Of a DNA stretch of 64,000 nt, positions 9,943-22,035 are shown one piece after another. The notes under the pieces are model-generated. The model searched no databases and was not told where the DNA came from. It saw only the letters and a list, made by a program, of their open reading frames with translations. Both the position numbers and the translations under genes were made by a program. The stretch is from contig NC_089194.1 in assembly GCF_947507565.1 (NCBI RefSeq), positions 434,001 through 498,000 of the forward strand, given 5' to 3'. The stretch's first letter is position 1. Each line of letters opens with the position of its first letter. This DNA comes from Oscarella lobularis (lineage: Eukaryota > Porifera > Homoscleromorpha > Homosclerophorida > Oscarellidae).

Positions 9943-11420
9943 CTAATTAATTAATAAAGCGATCTTCGATACCAGGCTTTCTTCGGATTGAGTGCAAATC
10001 TGTATACGGAGAGGGAGGTGAAAGCTTCACTTGGAGTTCGGTGTCGGTGAATGAATTTTTTAGGGCTTCACCAAATTAATTTTCACACTTTTCGCTAGGT
10101 TTTGCGCAGGACTGACCTAGGATAATTTCCATGTGGCTTTCTTAGCAAAGAAAATCTCCACTTCGTCGTAATTTATCTCCGGTTTCACTTTGATTTGAGT
10201 GCTTCGTCACTGCTACTAGCACGGGCACAAGAAGAAGACGCTCTAGAAACACAATAATAAGACAATAAAATTACCAAATAAATTATTATTGATGACGTGC
10301 GTTTACTTTCTCTTCTGCTCTTTTCCTGAATGCTCACGTACCTTAGACAAGCAAAGTTGCTTCCTAGAAACCGTTGGCTTTCTTCCCTTCTTCCCGCCGC
10401 CGCGCACTCATTCGATTGACGTTCTAGTCCCTCACGAAAACAACAGGATATACTATACTATCATAGATTAAATCTATGGCTCCATACAGGACAGCTAGAG
10501 ACACACATATATATAGGAGAAATTCTTCGTTTCTTTTAGTTCGATGTTGTTTAGGAACGTGCACGACTGAACATACACTGTAGACGTCACCGCTGTCACC
10601 ATATCAACGCTATGTTCCTATGAAAAAGAATAAAAAATGTGAAATCAAGTGTAGTCTCTACCTTCGCGCTCTCAACTTACACTATAAGCTCGTATAGCAC
10701 TTTACTGCACTAAAATACGTCCGAGACGGAGCTAATCGCCGCTAAGTCGATGGTGCCGGACGCGCGAGTGTCGGCGCTGAAGAAATAGTGAAGCGTTTGG
10801 CGGTTTTCCTCTTTCACTGAACTGTCGGGTTTGAATGCATCCTATGCGGCGGTAGAACAGCAATCGAAAAGCCGGTGAACTCGACTTCTTTCTCATTTTC
10901 AGAATTTATCCGGGATGTTGAAAGCTCCACTATTCGCGTCCGAATCCGCTCCGATCGCGGCAATCGTCGATGTTCTTGGCGATCGAATGCGTTCTTACTC
11001 GGTTTCTCTCGCCGTTTGAACAGCGAATATGGTGTAAGCCCTTTTCGATGGAGCAAATGACGCTGGTTTCTTCCTGCCCTCCCGGATATTATAGATTGTA
11101 ACGTTTCCTCGCCCAAAGTCGATAAGCGTTCCGTGACAGCCTAAAACTTTTTTTACTCACTGCTTTGACGACGACGTACTTTACAAGCTCAGTGCCGCTG
11201 ATCGAAGAGTATGCATGCCGGGTAGACCTGAAGTGAGCCAGACAATATATTTGATTTTTCCATAGGGCGAACGTACATATTGTGGCATTAACAACTCCAT
11301 ATATAATCTTGAACAGCACGACATGTAGAGTTTGCCTATTTACCTACGTCTTCTGAAGGTATAGAAGATGCCCCCAACCAGCATCAAAGAACTTTATTTC
11401 AATATGAAGCCCAACGCAAT
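9943..11420 (-). repeat. Dispersed repeat R1, copy c (full length)
   Basis: This runs parallel to copy a from the shared left edge (TTAATTAA...GCGATCTTCGATA) to the segment GCCCCCAACCAGC near 11,370, which is also in copy d. The same minus-strand exon-like pieces are present, each with small insertions and deletions. The left and right limits shared with copies a and d show the repeat is at least 1.4 kb long. Confidence 0.78.
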
Positions 11421-11621
11421 TAACCTTCGCTCGCTTCAAAGCTGTTATCCCGCTTCAAACATCATGTTCATGTTTTTCCCAAGAACTTCCCATATTCCTG
11501 AAACAGAACTAGGGTTTCCTTGAGAACGTTAGCTTCACTGGCTGTGCCTGTGAATTTCAAAATCCTTTTGCTTTTGAGACAACCAAACAGCTACGTGGGT
11601 CTTGTTTGTGTCAACTGATTA

Positions 11622-12039
11622 ATTTATCAATATCGTAACTATGTCACGTGATCTATTGCTTTCTTTTCCGCTATTCCATTTTCCGTCGTAGGCGTCTCCG
11701 TTGCTGCAATTACACTTTCCTTGCAAGTTGGGACGATCCTCCACCCATCGTCCGAGATATTCTTCACCCTTTGTTCCCGTATATACACCATGACCATTAC
11801 GCTGATACAGAAATAAATATTTTAGCTATTCAATACTAATGTGTCTCTTACTTAATTATTTTTCCACAGTCGGTTGTACGTGGAACCGTAGGCATACGTA
11901 ATTTGGCCACGCCCCTCGAGGAAATTATTTCCAAACTCCCCTCTAATAATTAAATAAGTGAATCCCTAGATTGCTATAGAAAATTAATTGTAAACATTTC
12001 CTGACGGAAAATGCATTTGCCGTCTCCATTTCTCTACAC
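11622..12039 (-). pseudogene. Duplicated fragment of the MORN-repeat gene
   Basis: About 420 bases match 17,397-17,820, introns included, at roughly 85-90% identity. The corresponding exons encode MORN repeats in the parent gene. A second block, 12,190-12,355, matches 18,730-18,880, the region just upstream of the parent's first visible exon. About 900 bases of the parent are missing between the two blocks. Because introns are retained, this is a segmental duplication and not a retrocopy. Confidence 0.75.
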
Positions 12040-12057
12040 AAAGTCCAATCCCATCTC

Positions 12058-12175
12058 CTCTTCATTAAAAAGGGCGGAAGATCATCATCTTCATCATCAT
12101 CACGACCCCCACCAATAGATAAAGAGGAGACTGGTAGCAATGAAGCGTTTGAAGAAGACGATCACCATCATCATC
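12058..12175. repeat. TCA/CAT triplet-rich low-complexity tract
   Basis: Runs of TCATCATCTTCATCATCATCAC and CACCATCATCATCAA occur within 120 bases. One plus-strand frame would give Ser- and His-rich peptide, but no gene is supported. Confidence 0.6.
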
Positions 12176-12384
12176 AAAATATAGCCAACTTAATTAATGA
12201 TCAAATGAATGACTAACAAACCCTTATGTCTTAGTACAGTATTAGTCTGTGTGAGTCCCCCTACTCAAATTGCGAATTGTTTCCCTGCTACTACGTTTCG
12301 TTCGTCACCTGTCTAATATTTATTCGCCGCGAAAAAAATCGTTTTGACTGCATGCGAGCTAAGTAACTGGGTGGAGCGAACGGC

Positions 12385-12596
12385 TTACATTTCTGGGTCC
12401 CGATGACGTACTTGTTCAACATTGCAGCGATGTTTTTCGTCGCATTGACGTGAAGAATGGGAATATGTGGGTTCAACAGGACCTGTTTGCAGTCGAATAG
12501 ATGGCGCATTTGCATTGAATTTGCTTCGGTGTCTCCACGGGCTCGGAGGGCGGCCCCACACGCACTTGTGTAGGCTAAACACATTTTCAATTGCAA
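12385..12596 (-). other. Isolated exon-like open frame, unrecognised
   Basis: A minus-strand frame reading ARGDTEANSMQMRHLFDCKQ, then NPHIPILHV and MLNKYVIGTQK, is bounded by plausible splice signals. I cannot name it, and no neighbouring exons were found. It could be a leftover of a lost gene or a chance frame. Confidence 0.25.
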
Positions 12597-12811
12597 AATC
12601 TACTCATAATAAAAAACCGAGATGGAAAGAGTTCTGGGATAAAAGAAAGAAGAAAACGTAGAGACATAATGGGAAGGAGCCAACTATTAGGAAAAAGGGG
12701 ACGGGAGAAAATTAAAATATTGCTAACGCTAAACACGAAGGAAGCGCACAAATAAAACATAATAAAGACGTTAATGCAATATCAGGAAACAGGATTACTA
12801 GACTAAAACCG

Positions 12812-14750
12812 CTACTGAAAAGCAATTTGTTGCCGGTAAGCGGCTTCGACGTTATGGCGATGAATACTACACTGCTCACAAACTTTAATGAGGACATCTA
12901 CTGTTGCCTCGGAGCCCTTGTCTTGCACCCAATCCTCTATGACCGCAATAGACCGAAGTAAGTGACTGCGGTACTTCTCTCTGTACTGCACCACGCCGGA
13001 AGCACCGACTTCTGCTCTTAAAAAGGGAACAAGGAGTTCCCAATTTGCTTTTGCTGCTAGCGTCGCGACGGCACGAATTAAGGCGGGGTCTATCACCTTA
13101 GGAAGCGAACCTACAAAAAGACAAACTTGAAGGAAACGAAAATTTGTGCTTTTTATATATATCGACAAGTCCGTCTTACCTTCACAAATAGCCGGTAGTT
13201 GCTCGAACCAAACGTTTATTTGAAGAAAATCTTCACCATTCGCAGCCAGTGGTTCATCAAACGGATTCGAGAGTTGGGCAACGCTCGGAGAATACTCCTC
13301 CTCGTCGCTATAAATCACAGCAAGATTACTGAGATCAATACCCAACTCCTTCTCGATCTGGATGGCTTCTTTTATTTGACAACATATGCTGTATTTGAAA
13401 CCTCGCATGCCCTGTTGACAAATGGACTTCATTCGTCGCCGAAACTCGTTTTTGATCGAGGCTAAGAACTTCCGGCTAATCTTTTTTGGGTCTTCTTCTT
13501 TATTGATGAAACGAATTGTTAGAGCTACCCATTTGCCTCGGCTCTGATACAACAATTCCACTTCAACTGCAAACAGAAAAATACGAAACATAGCATTTTA
13601 GTGTCTTTGAGGAGAAACATGTATTGCTGTGCACGCGTACCTCGTACTGACGATTCTTCATCGTTCACCAAAAAGATGCATTGGTGACGAGAAACTCGAG
13701 GCTTTTTCGAATACAAATTTAGAAAACGGGTCACAAGACGGAAGTAGAGACATTCAGGAACAAACTTCAGTTTTGTAGGAATGACGATAAGAGGAGCCGG
13801 AAAAAGAGATGAGTAAGTGTGCTCTTCCCAGCGAGTTCGCGACGAAAGAAACGACTCCCTTAGCATCGACGGAACATAAAATTCATTTGCAGACAATTCA
13901 GCAAGAGGTGCGATGACGTCAAGAAGTTGCAAAAGCCGAACGATTAGTTTATTTTCATTTTCAATGCTCTCAGGGTTGTCGTCCTCTGAAGAATCGGAAC
14001 CACCGCTAACTGACTTGGCCCCTTGTCTCATTTGCTTGAGACGGTACTTCATTAGTTCGCTAGACATTATTCCTGTTTTTTTAAGGTAATTCCACTCCGG
14101 TTCCAGATTCGGACCCGGCTTAGAAGCCGTGACAAACGCTGATAGAGCTTTGATTACCCACGTAGGACTCGTAAAAACAATGTCTTTCAAGCCGTCTACT
14201 TCTGGGTAGTAGAGAATTGCTCCAACATTGGCAAGATACATTATATATATAACGCCGCCAGAATTTCGTCGCGACTTGATATAGCACAGATTTTCGGCTG
14301 CTGAGCGATCTCTGCTATTTCGTCCACTCTGGCCACAATCGTTTTCATGCTTTTGCGCCAACGGAAAAGGAGAAGTTCAAGGTACACCCAAAATAGGGGC
14401 TGTTTTTGCATTCGCCTGCAATACGTCGAAGCCATGCGATCTACTCTTCGTCGAATTTCCTCAACAGTTCGGCACGGAGAACCCGAACCAGATGCGGAAT
14501 TGTCTATTAGAAATATTCGCTGAATGAAATGACTCATCTCGCGAAAGTCTTCATCGTCTTTCCTTTCTTCGGCGCCTCTTTTGGGCAAAACGATGTGCCT
14601 AACAAATTCGCTGTCTCGTAGAAGTTCCTCAAAACGTTGTCCTTGCTGGCTTAACCATTTGGCTGAATCAGGAAACCTTTGCTTTTCGTTCTCCACGACG
14701 TCTCGTAAGATTGAGACCGTGCTCGTGACACATTTCAATGTGTACGTCAT
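12812..14750 (-). pseudogene. ROCO-type protein: end of Roc, COR, death domain; frame-broken
   Basis: Three exons can be read. The first (14,750-14,241) ends a Roc-like GTPase (FLIDNS motif) and starts COR. The second (about 14,245-13,642) holds the COR core: YLANVGAILYYPEVDGL, DIVFTSPTWVIKAL, VPECLYFRLVTRFL. The third and fourth (13,570-13,181 and 13,112-12,812) finish COR and end in a death domain (ATLAAKANWELLVPFL, IEDWVQDKGSEATVDVLI). ROCO proteins are large GTPases of stress and death signalling. The Roc P-loop half is absent. At 14,245 the frame slips within a TATATATA run, exactly where family members read without a gap. The start overlaps the kelch gene upstream in another frame, so this may be the broken second half of one kelch-ROCO gene. 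Confidence 0.6.
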
Positions 14751-16497
14751 CGTCGGATAAGCCGGAAGGAAGAGACAATTGAATCAGATCGCTCACGAAT
14801 TCGTCGTCAAGGAGACCCTGCGATTGTTTGGCGTCGAATGTGAAGAGGGTCAAGCTCATTGACGTCTTTGGAGTCGGCGAAAGAGCGGTGCGGGAGTGAA
14901 TTCGAAGGATTGATCCCGTATTTGGGATGGAGATTTCCGCTCCTTTGTCCAATGAGACTGGAGTGGCGAATCTCTTCCATCGAGTGAAGATGAGAACGCT
15001 TTGAGGCGTTACGACGGAAATTACGTCTTCTACTCGTTGGGGGGACGGATGCAACAATTCGCGTTCTTTTTGAGACAACCCTTCGCAATTCTACACAAAT
15101 GAAAATAATTATGTGACGATTAAATATTGATTTCTACCATTGTCGTAGAGTTGGAACGAAACGGCGCATTCTTGTCGTATTTTGAAGTTTCTTCTTTGAT
15201 TGGTTCGTTCAAATCGTGTCGAAGAAGTTTCTCACTAACATTCTTCAAATCTATGCAACAATAAAATTAAGTAAAACGGCTATATTGAAAATTATTTACC
15301 GTATTTCAAAATATCTAATAACGCCTCTGGTTTCGGCTCAGTTACTTTATAGGGTGATCCTCCATATCGCAGAATAAAGAGAAGACCTCTTCTAACAATA
15401 GAGCAGACTGATTGTTGCCCTGTTGGAATGGGCTCATCTGATATTGACACCTGTCAAATGAAATTTGTCATCTTAGAATATCATATGAAAATATTTCAAT
15501 TACGTTTTTGCACCTTTGAAAGTCAATTAAAATCATTTGGGCCAGAGACAGAGGAAACCAGTCTTTCCCAAATCCCCACAAGAGAAAAGCAACTGGTACC
15601 CCTAATGTGGGAATATCAACAACAACCGTCGAATGTTGGAATCGAGGAATGAGATGATAATCCAATTTCATTTCAATCCACTCCTACGCAAATAAATCAC
15701 ATTAATTAATTAATTACAAAGCTATCTCATTACCAGTGAACTGAACATGAACAGAAAAGCATCAGGAAATACTCCCCCAGGACCGAAACCGCCAAAGAGA
15801 ATTGCTCGATTAATATCAATTGTAGTGAAGGAATGTCCGGATAGAGGATGTGGTTTTTTTCCTGTGCATTGAGCTGGAATCCAATTCCCTTCAAACAAAT
15901 GTCTACATTCAATTGAAAATAATTTTACACGTCACTCACTCTTTTGAATGCAAAACAACCAAACTTCATTGTTAAACCCCTGTCAGGATATTTTGAATGA
16001 GGAATGAATTGAGATCCGTCTGGTATTGGTGAAACAATCTTTGTTCCGTATCCGCCCATTATGACGAGATGTTCGTCTCCTTTCTTCCCTAACACGCACA
16101 TTCCATGGCTCTCTCTCCCGCTGGGCGTTGATTGGTCATTGGAATGGATTCGTTCCCATTCCAACGTCAATCCATTCAATTTGTGAACATCGTTAAAAAA
16201 GACAACATGGCCAGGAGACGAGGAGTATTGACCACCAAATTGATAAATGTCCCGATTTTGGACGACACCGATTCGGGCGCCGAGACATGGATGGGGAAGG
16301 TCGGATGGGCTATTGGATGTTGCTCGTCGTTGATTCCATTCACTCGTCGAAAGATTCAAACACTCGATCAAATCGGGAGAACACAAGTAATTCTTTCCCG
16401 TCGATTCTCTCACCGCTACTCCTCCCCACACAAGCATTTCATCATTGATCACGGCGGCGACGTGTCCAAATCGCGACGACGGAAACACGGATGACAT
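14668..16497 (-). CDS. Kelch-repeat protein with ZU5-like C-terminal part
   Basis: The first exon (16,497 to about 15,921) starts at MSSVFPSSRFGHVAAVINDE and holds kelch blades (LVWGG, YQFGG, VIMGGYG). The next exons continue them: SGHSFTTIDINRAILFGGFG near 15,810 and VAFLLWGFGKDWFP near 15,580. Then come exons near 15,450-15,310, 15,250-15,140 and 15,092-14,668. Donor and acceptor phases agree throughout (for example GT|GTAAAA at 15,921). The last exon resembles a ZU5 domain (weak), with VSDLIQLSLPSGLSDDDVHI, and stops at 14,668 in a frame different from the Roc-COR exons that overlap it by about 80 bases. Either this is a complete cytosolic kelch protein, or one frameshift has separated it from the downstream ROCO part. 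The latter is attractive because kelch-ROCO fusions are known in Dictyostelium. Confidence 0.65.
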
Positions 16498-16788
16498 TTT
16501 CGAAGAGGAGAAACGGTTTGAGAGAACGGAATCGAGTGCTTCGATCAAAACGAGTCTAAAACCAAGGAAAATGACGATTGATAGACGCACAAATCGTTTG
16601 TTGTCATCGCAATGACCTTTGAAGAACGACTCAATCGCTCCAGCGACGACGAAAACGGCTCAAAAACGAGAAATTACGACATGAGTACGACGCCGTTGAA
16701 ATCACGTGGCAACATCATCACGTGACTAAAAAACGTGAGCCTAATCATTATCATGCATTGAAAAATGTAAAAAAGTGTTTTATTTTTA

Positions 16789-18690
16789 AAATTCATTAGG
16801 AGTAATTGTTGGCAGTTCAGCTGCGGTCGTTTCGCTGCCACTTACTAGAATTCCTCGTTGCCACATTTGATGTTCCGTCGCCCCGGAAACCAATTTTCGA
16901 AAACCACGCCCATGTTTCTTATCATCCTGCCATTCCCCGTCATATTTCTCGCGTAACATTATCTCGGCTCCCTTACCGTGTCTCCGCCCATTTTCCCATT
17001 CTCCATCATACATCGTAGCCCCGTTCAATTTACTCATAAAGAGCCCCTTCCCGTGCATTTTATCTCCCTTCCACTGGCCCTTATACGTCGTACCGCCGCC
17101 CCAATCCATTTCCCCCTCTCCCTCACGAACATTCTCACACCTGCCCTTGTATTGAAAGCCACTCGAATACGTCATCACTCCCTCACCATGCCTCTAAATA
17201 AATATACGAAATAATACCTATTTAATTATTATTGATTCATATACCATTCCATTGAGAGTTTCTCCTTCACAGTGCGATTTATCAGCGTACGTAAACGTCC
17301 CCTTTCCAGTGATGCAATCGCTTTTAAACTGCCCTTCGTATACGTCCCCATTCGCAAAGGTAAAAACACCAATGCCATGACGCTGATTAATTAATCAATA
17401 TCAATATCGTAACTATTGCACGTGATCTATTCCTTACTTTTCCGCTATTCCATTGTCCGTCGTAGACGTCTCCGTTGCTGTATTTACACTTTCCCTGCAA
17501 GTGGGGACGATCCTCAAACCATCGTCCGTCATACTCTTCACCGTTGGTTCCCGTATATACCCCGTGACCATTACGCTGATACAGAATTAAATATTTTAGC
17601 TATTCAATTCCACTAAGTCTCTTACTTGATTCTTCTTCCACAGTCCGTTGTATGTGGAACCGTCGGCATACGTCATTTTGCCACGCCCCTCAAGGAAATT
17701 ATTTCGAAACTCCCCTCTAATAATTAAATAAGTGAATCCCTAGATTGCTATAGGAAATTACTTGTAAACATTTCCAGAAGGGAAATGCATTTCTCCGTCT
17801 CCGTTTCTCTACACAAATAGAGAGATACATACTAGCTAATTGATTCTATGTGTCATTGTACCTGAGATTCTTTCCAATTTCCTTCATATTTAGATTTTGT
17901 AGAGGACGACTGCCACACCCCTTTCCCTTCAATTTCTCCGTTAACAAAAGTCCCTTCAAAACGATCCCCACTAGCTAACTCAATAACAGCCTAAACCCAA
18001 TTATTTAATCAATTAAAACTAGAACTTTCATTGTCTACTTTTCCGTGTTTAATCCCATCCTTCCACTGCCCCTTATAAACGTCATCATTGCAGTATCTCG
18101 TCTCCCCATACCCATCTGAAAAAACCACTTAAATTTACCTTAAAAATATTCTATTGATCTTATTAACTGGGCATGTCTTCTTCCCCGTGTCCCTTATATC
18201 GTTCTCCCGTATTATAAGTCAACTCTCCTTCCCCACATCGTTCATGTTCAACCCAATCCCCCTAAGTAGCACTTTATATATCACGATATTACGTCACTTT
18301 TATTTTTTACAGAGTAGCTCGTTTTATTGGGCCACGTGAGATGACCACGTCCATGACGCTAAAACCAATTAAATTAATAAATAATAATAGTCTAAACACT
18401 ATTACCTTGGCATCATTCCATTGCCCTACGTAATGCCTACCGTTTTTATAATGAAAAGCAGCAGCGCGAATTTCTAATAAAAAATAAATAATATTTTCTA
18501 TATACGTGCACGTGGACTAACGAATTTCAATTTTCTCGCCGGAATTCGACTTCCCAGCGCACTGCCTAAGATATCCTTGAACGGAATCATTCAATTTCTG
18601 AAGCCAAAATTTCTTCTCGTTCCTCGAACGACAATAGATCGTGTAGGGACGATCAGGAGTAAAAATCTCAATGGCATCCTCTCGCGCTAA
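16789..18690 (-). CDS. PH/MORN-repeat protein, alsin-like; 5' part not found
   Basis: The first visible exon (about 18,690-18,517) ends a PH domain: IEIFTPDRPYTIYCRSRNEK, then KFWLQKLNDSV. Below it, nine or more short exons encode MORN repeats with the GxYxGxWxxGxxHGxG pattern. The last exon (about 17,178-16,789) reads YKGQWKGDKMHGKG and YDGEWENGRRHGKG and ends in PTITPNEF before the stop. PH followed by MORN is the order in alsin (ALS2), a guanine-exchange factor for Rab5/Rac on endosomes. The VPS9 domain that follows in alsin is absent, and no DH exons were found upstream to 22,000. MORN repeats bind membranes and phospholipids. The gene may be a truncated derivative, or its 5' exons may be distant. 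Confidence 0.65.
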
Positions 18691-18724
18691 GAAAAAAAAT
18701 ACCAAACGTAGATAATCAATAGCT

Positions 18725-18890
18725 AGCCAATGATGAAAAGAATGACTAACAAACCCTTATGTCTTACTACTAGTCTGTGTGAGTCCCTCTACTCAAATTA
18801 CGATTTTTCTATTCAACTACGTTTTGTTCGTCATCTGTCTAATAGTTATTCGCCGCGAAAAAAAATCGTTTTGACTGCATGGAACTGCGT
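18725..18890. repeat. Parent copy of the duplicated 5' flank of the MORN gene
   Basis: The sequence from GAATGACTAACAAACCCTTA to TCGTTTTGACTGCATG is repeated at 12,205-12,355. It lies directly upstream of the first visible PH exon. Confidence 0.75.
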
Positions 18891-20640
18891 TGGTGCCTTT
18901 TCTTTTTAGGTTTTGTTTACAGGTTACTGTAACTTTTTTTTTTTTGGTTCACTTCTTTTCATTTTCTCAGGTTTTTTATTTTGTTTATAGGTTTTTGATT
19001 TCATTAGCAGCTTTCTAATTTGTATTTACACGTTTTGTTTAATGTTATATTTATTATTAAACTATTTACTTTTTAGGTTATGATTGATTCTAATAAGAAT
19101 TCAATTTAGCTGGAACATATGTTTGGAAAGATAAGCGTTTTTATTACCGTAATATTTACTGACACGTTATTGGCAGGTGGTATGTACGGGTAACGGAAGA
19201 AATACCTCGGAAATAAGAAGAGTGAACCTTTTTAATTAAGCATGTTAATTGTATTGAGTACGTAGAGCATGCTTTTTTCATCCTGATCTCCATTGTATGG
19301 AGACAGAGTCTGCAGGAGCGCGCGTTCCTTGTAAAGCGCGCGAATGGACGTCGCTCCACTCGCGTGCCCAAAGACGGCATAAGTGCGCGCACGTGCCTTT
19401 ACTAACGATGCGCTCGTCCTTCGCGGTCGCTTCACTCGCGCAGAGTAAATCCGTTGCGTGTGCGCGCTCTTTCCCAGGCTCTCACGTAAAAGTAGGTAAA
19501 TTTATGTCGAAATTTTTACTTATAATGTCCCGGATATAATAAAAATTAAATTTAAAATACGCTTTCACGTCCGTCGTCTTTCTGCCGCCGCTTGACCTCC
19601 TCGCCAAGCGATGGGACTGAGACTGCAGTCCCCACAGTGGACTTTACCCAAGTCCACAGGGGGTCAGCGGATTAACCTCCGGCCGCCAGGGAGGGTGGCG
19701 CATATTAACCTCCAGCCCACAAGGTGGGAGACTTTAACCCAAGTCCCCAGGGTTATGCCTTCGTCTACGTCTTCTTCTTTCTTCATCTGTGTCGTCCACG
19801 TTTCAGGTAGAGGAGCAAACTGAAATCAAAGTAGAATCATATTCTAATCGTAATCTACGACCTTGTGCTGTAGAAGCATTGCGGAGGGGGAAACGGATCT
19901 ATATGCCAATATCAACCACTACAATAAAATGCCCCAATATTAGTCAAAATTGAAGACTTTAGGTCAATTTGGCACCGGAGAGTCAAACATCCAACAAATC
20001 CCAACTGTTTCATAAGGAACTATGAAGAACTGGAGAGATGACCGAATCGACCAAAAACCGTGTGCTATAGTTCAGGGATTCTAAAAAATCTTCACCTCAC
20101 GGATATCTATCTAAACGCGCTAGATCGATTCCGATACGCTAGAATAACGATCTCGCGCCGTCAAACGGATCGTGGAAGTCAAAATTCGCGAGGAAAAAAC
20201 GCTAATTGATTCGGGGGCCCCCAAAGCGTACCTGTTCCTGTTTCCTCCAACTTCAGCGTGATTTCTCGATCACAAAGCGCGCCGCAGTCGGAGATTACTG
20301 CAGAAAAGGGAGGCGAATGTGATCGGCAACGTCCAGACTAAAGGATTGCCTTTTCATCGCGAAAAACGGGAACCCGATCGCCCTTACGCTTACCGACGCC
20401 GTATCTGGCATTTTTCGTTCTCTTCGATCAACATGCCGTGCGGAAAATGCACCTTTTCTTCGTCTACGCCACGTTCTTCTTCTTTCTTCGATCACGTGTT
20501 CGATGTCCGGGCCGTTCGACAAGCGCGCGAAAAGGAGAAAAAAGAAGACATCATTCGACTAGTGTGTCTGTATCCTGGTATTATTTCTTGCGTAAGCCTA
20601 GGTGTTCTTCTGTCCGTCCTTAGAGACGTACATGACGGCA
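18891..20640. other. Non-coding stretch with one structured repeat
   Basis: No gene is supported. 18,900-19,130 is T-rich. 19,604-19,765 contains internally complementary units (ACTTTACCCAAGTCC / GACTTTAACCCAAGTCCCC, and ATTAACCTCC repeated twice), which looks like a small foldback element. Open frames at 20,295-20,651 on both strands show no domain. Confidence 0.5.
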
Positions 20641-20699
20641 GAACGATTTAGCCATGTGGGTGGTAAAACATCTTTCTACCTGATATATGTCTATATGAT

Positions 20700-21080
20700 G
20701 ATTTAGAACTCACCGTCGAATAACGAAGGAATTGATTTGTTGGCTAACTGCGCGAGAATCCCGTTCACAAAGTACCTGAAACCCAATTGGTTGACCTCAC
20801 TACCGTATAGGAACGAATTAAAGCAAACTATCGCTAAGATACGACACTTTTCTCACGCAATCGATCTGTCTTGTTTATTCCAGCTTCCTTTGACCAGCCG
20901 ATCATCCAGCCAACGTTTTCGCCAAACTGCGTGAACCTCAGCAAAAGCCTAGAATCGAGCTTTAAAGACATTGGACTCATAACTATCAAAGAATTCACCA
21001 ATATTATTGTTTGAACCAGAATACTTAAAGGGAACACGATGTCTCCTTTTATGTCTTCGTTTTGGCGTCCCCAATCCTTT
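20700..21080 (-). pseudogene. Fragment of a topoisomerase II gene
   Basis: Minus strand from about 20,960 to 20,705 matches the exons of the complete gene at about 34,380-34,110 (GTCGAATAACGAAGGAATTG, AACTGCGCGAG, AATTGGTTGACCTC on the plus strand). A piece near 21,045-21,085 (CCCAATCC...GTACTTGACTC) matches about 34,530-34,570. The frames are interrupted. Sequence between the matches is missing or rearranged. Confidence 0.65.
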
Positions 21081-21299
21081 TTAGTACTTGACTCACCAAA
21101 ATATCAAGTCATATAAACATAAAATTGAAATTAGATATAAACATACCATTGAAATTAGATATAAACATACCTTTGAAATTAGTCATACACTTATTGATCT
21201 GTTCCTTGGCAATCTCCTTCAGCTGACGTCGAGCAAACGTCAGGAAAAATCCGTTGAACTGATGTACGCAGGAGAATATCTTATCGAATATCATTCTCT

Positions 21300-21745
21300 T
21301 CTTCTCGACTATGAGCCTGAAGGGGCTCCCTGGTCAAATCGACCTGTTCAAAACGCGGAGATGAACGCGTTAACTATTTGCAGCGAGAGGAAGGGTGAGG
21401 GACATGCGCATAGTCAGGTTTTCTTCTTCTCGATTTTCATCGCTATGAGCCTATAAAGAGGCCCCCGGTCAAATCGACTTGTGAAAACGAGGAGATGAAC
21501 GCATTATCGATTCTCAGCGAGAGTAAGGGCGAGGGAGATGCGCATATAGTGAGGTTTTAGAAGAGAGGCGTGTAAGCGAAGGAAAAGTGTTCGCTCTTAC
21601 TCGATCTACGTACCTGCAAAGCTTTCTCCATGTGGCAGAAACTTCACGCGCGATGCTCTCTATCTCGCTGGCCTTTGCAAATGGAGCGATGGAAAGCACG
21701 GTCTCCGACCAAACGCTGCGCACCCGGATAAACGTTCGTATCTAC
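21300..21745 (-). repeat. Duplicated 5' region of the topoisomerase II gene, two tandem pieces
   Basis: GAGCCT...CCTGGTCAAATCGACCTG at 21,310 and GAGCCTATAAAGAGGCCCCC at 21,445 both match 36,665-36,705, the splice-acceptor region at the start of the topoisomerase II gene. The following 200 bases to the CACCCGGATAAACG segment parallel 36,770-36,975. So the 5' end of that gene was also copied here, partly twice. Confidence 0.55.
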
Positions 21746-22035
21746 AGTACTCTACTTTGAAAAATCCACTGCTATTTTCCCCCGCAACGCTAGGTATTCG
21801 TTTTGAATCTATCTAAAAGAAAAGACATGCACTTTTGAAAGATATATGTTTTGTTCACCATCAAATCATTGTCAGATTACACACCACCTGACCAAAAACG
21901 TGACTAGTAAAGAATCTCCTTTACGCTAACACGCACATAACTACCTAGCCCTTAGTGATAATTGTCGTTAACATACGGCAATGTGTAAAGTGATTATATT
22001 ATTTGAAATCGGGCCTAGTCCAAGGACAACATGAC

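Noticed and set aside
15912-15960. Frame break between kelch exons 1 and 2
   Set aside because: A GTAAAA donor two bases further (after GACGT) restores the phase, so the junction is normal.
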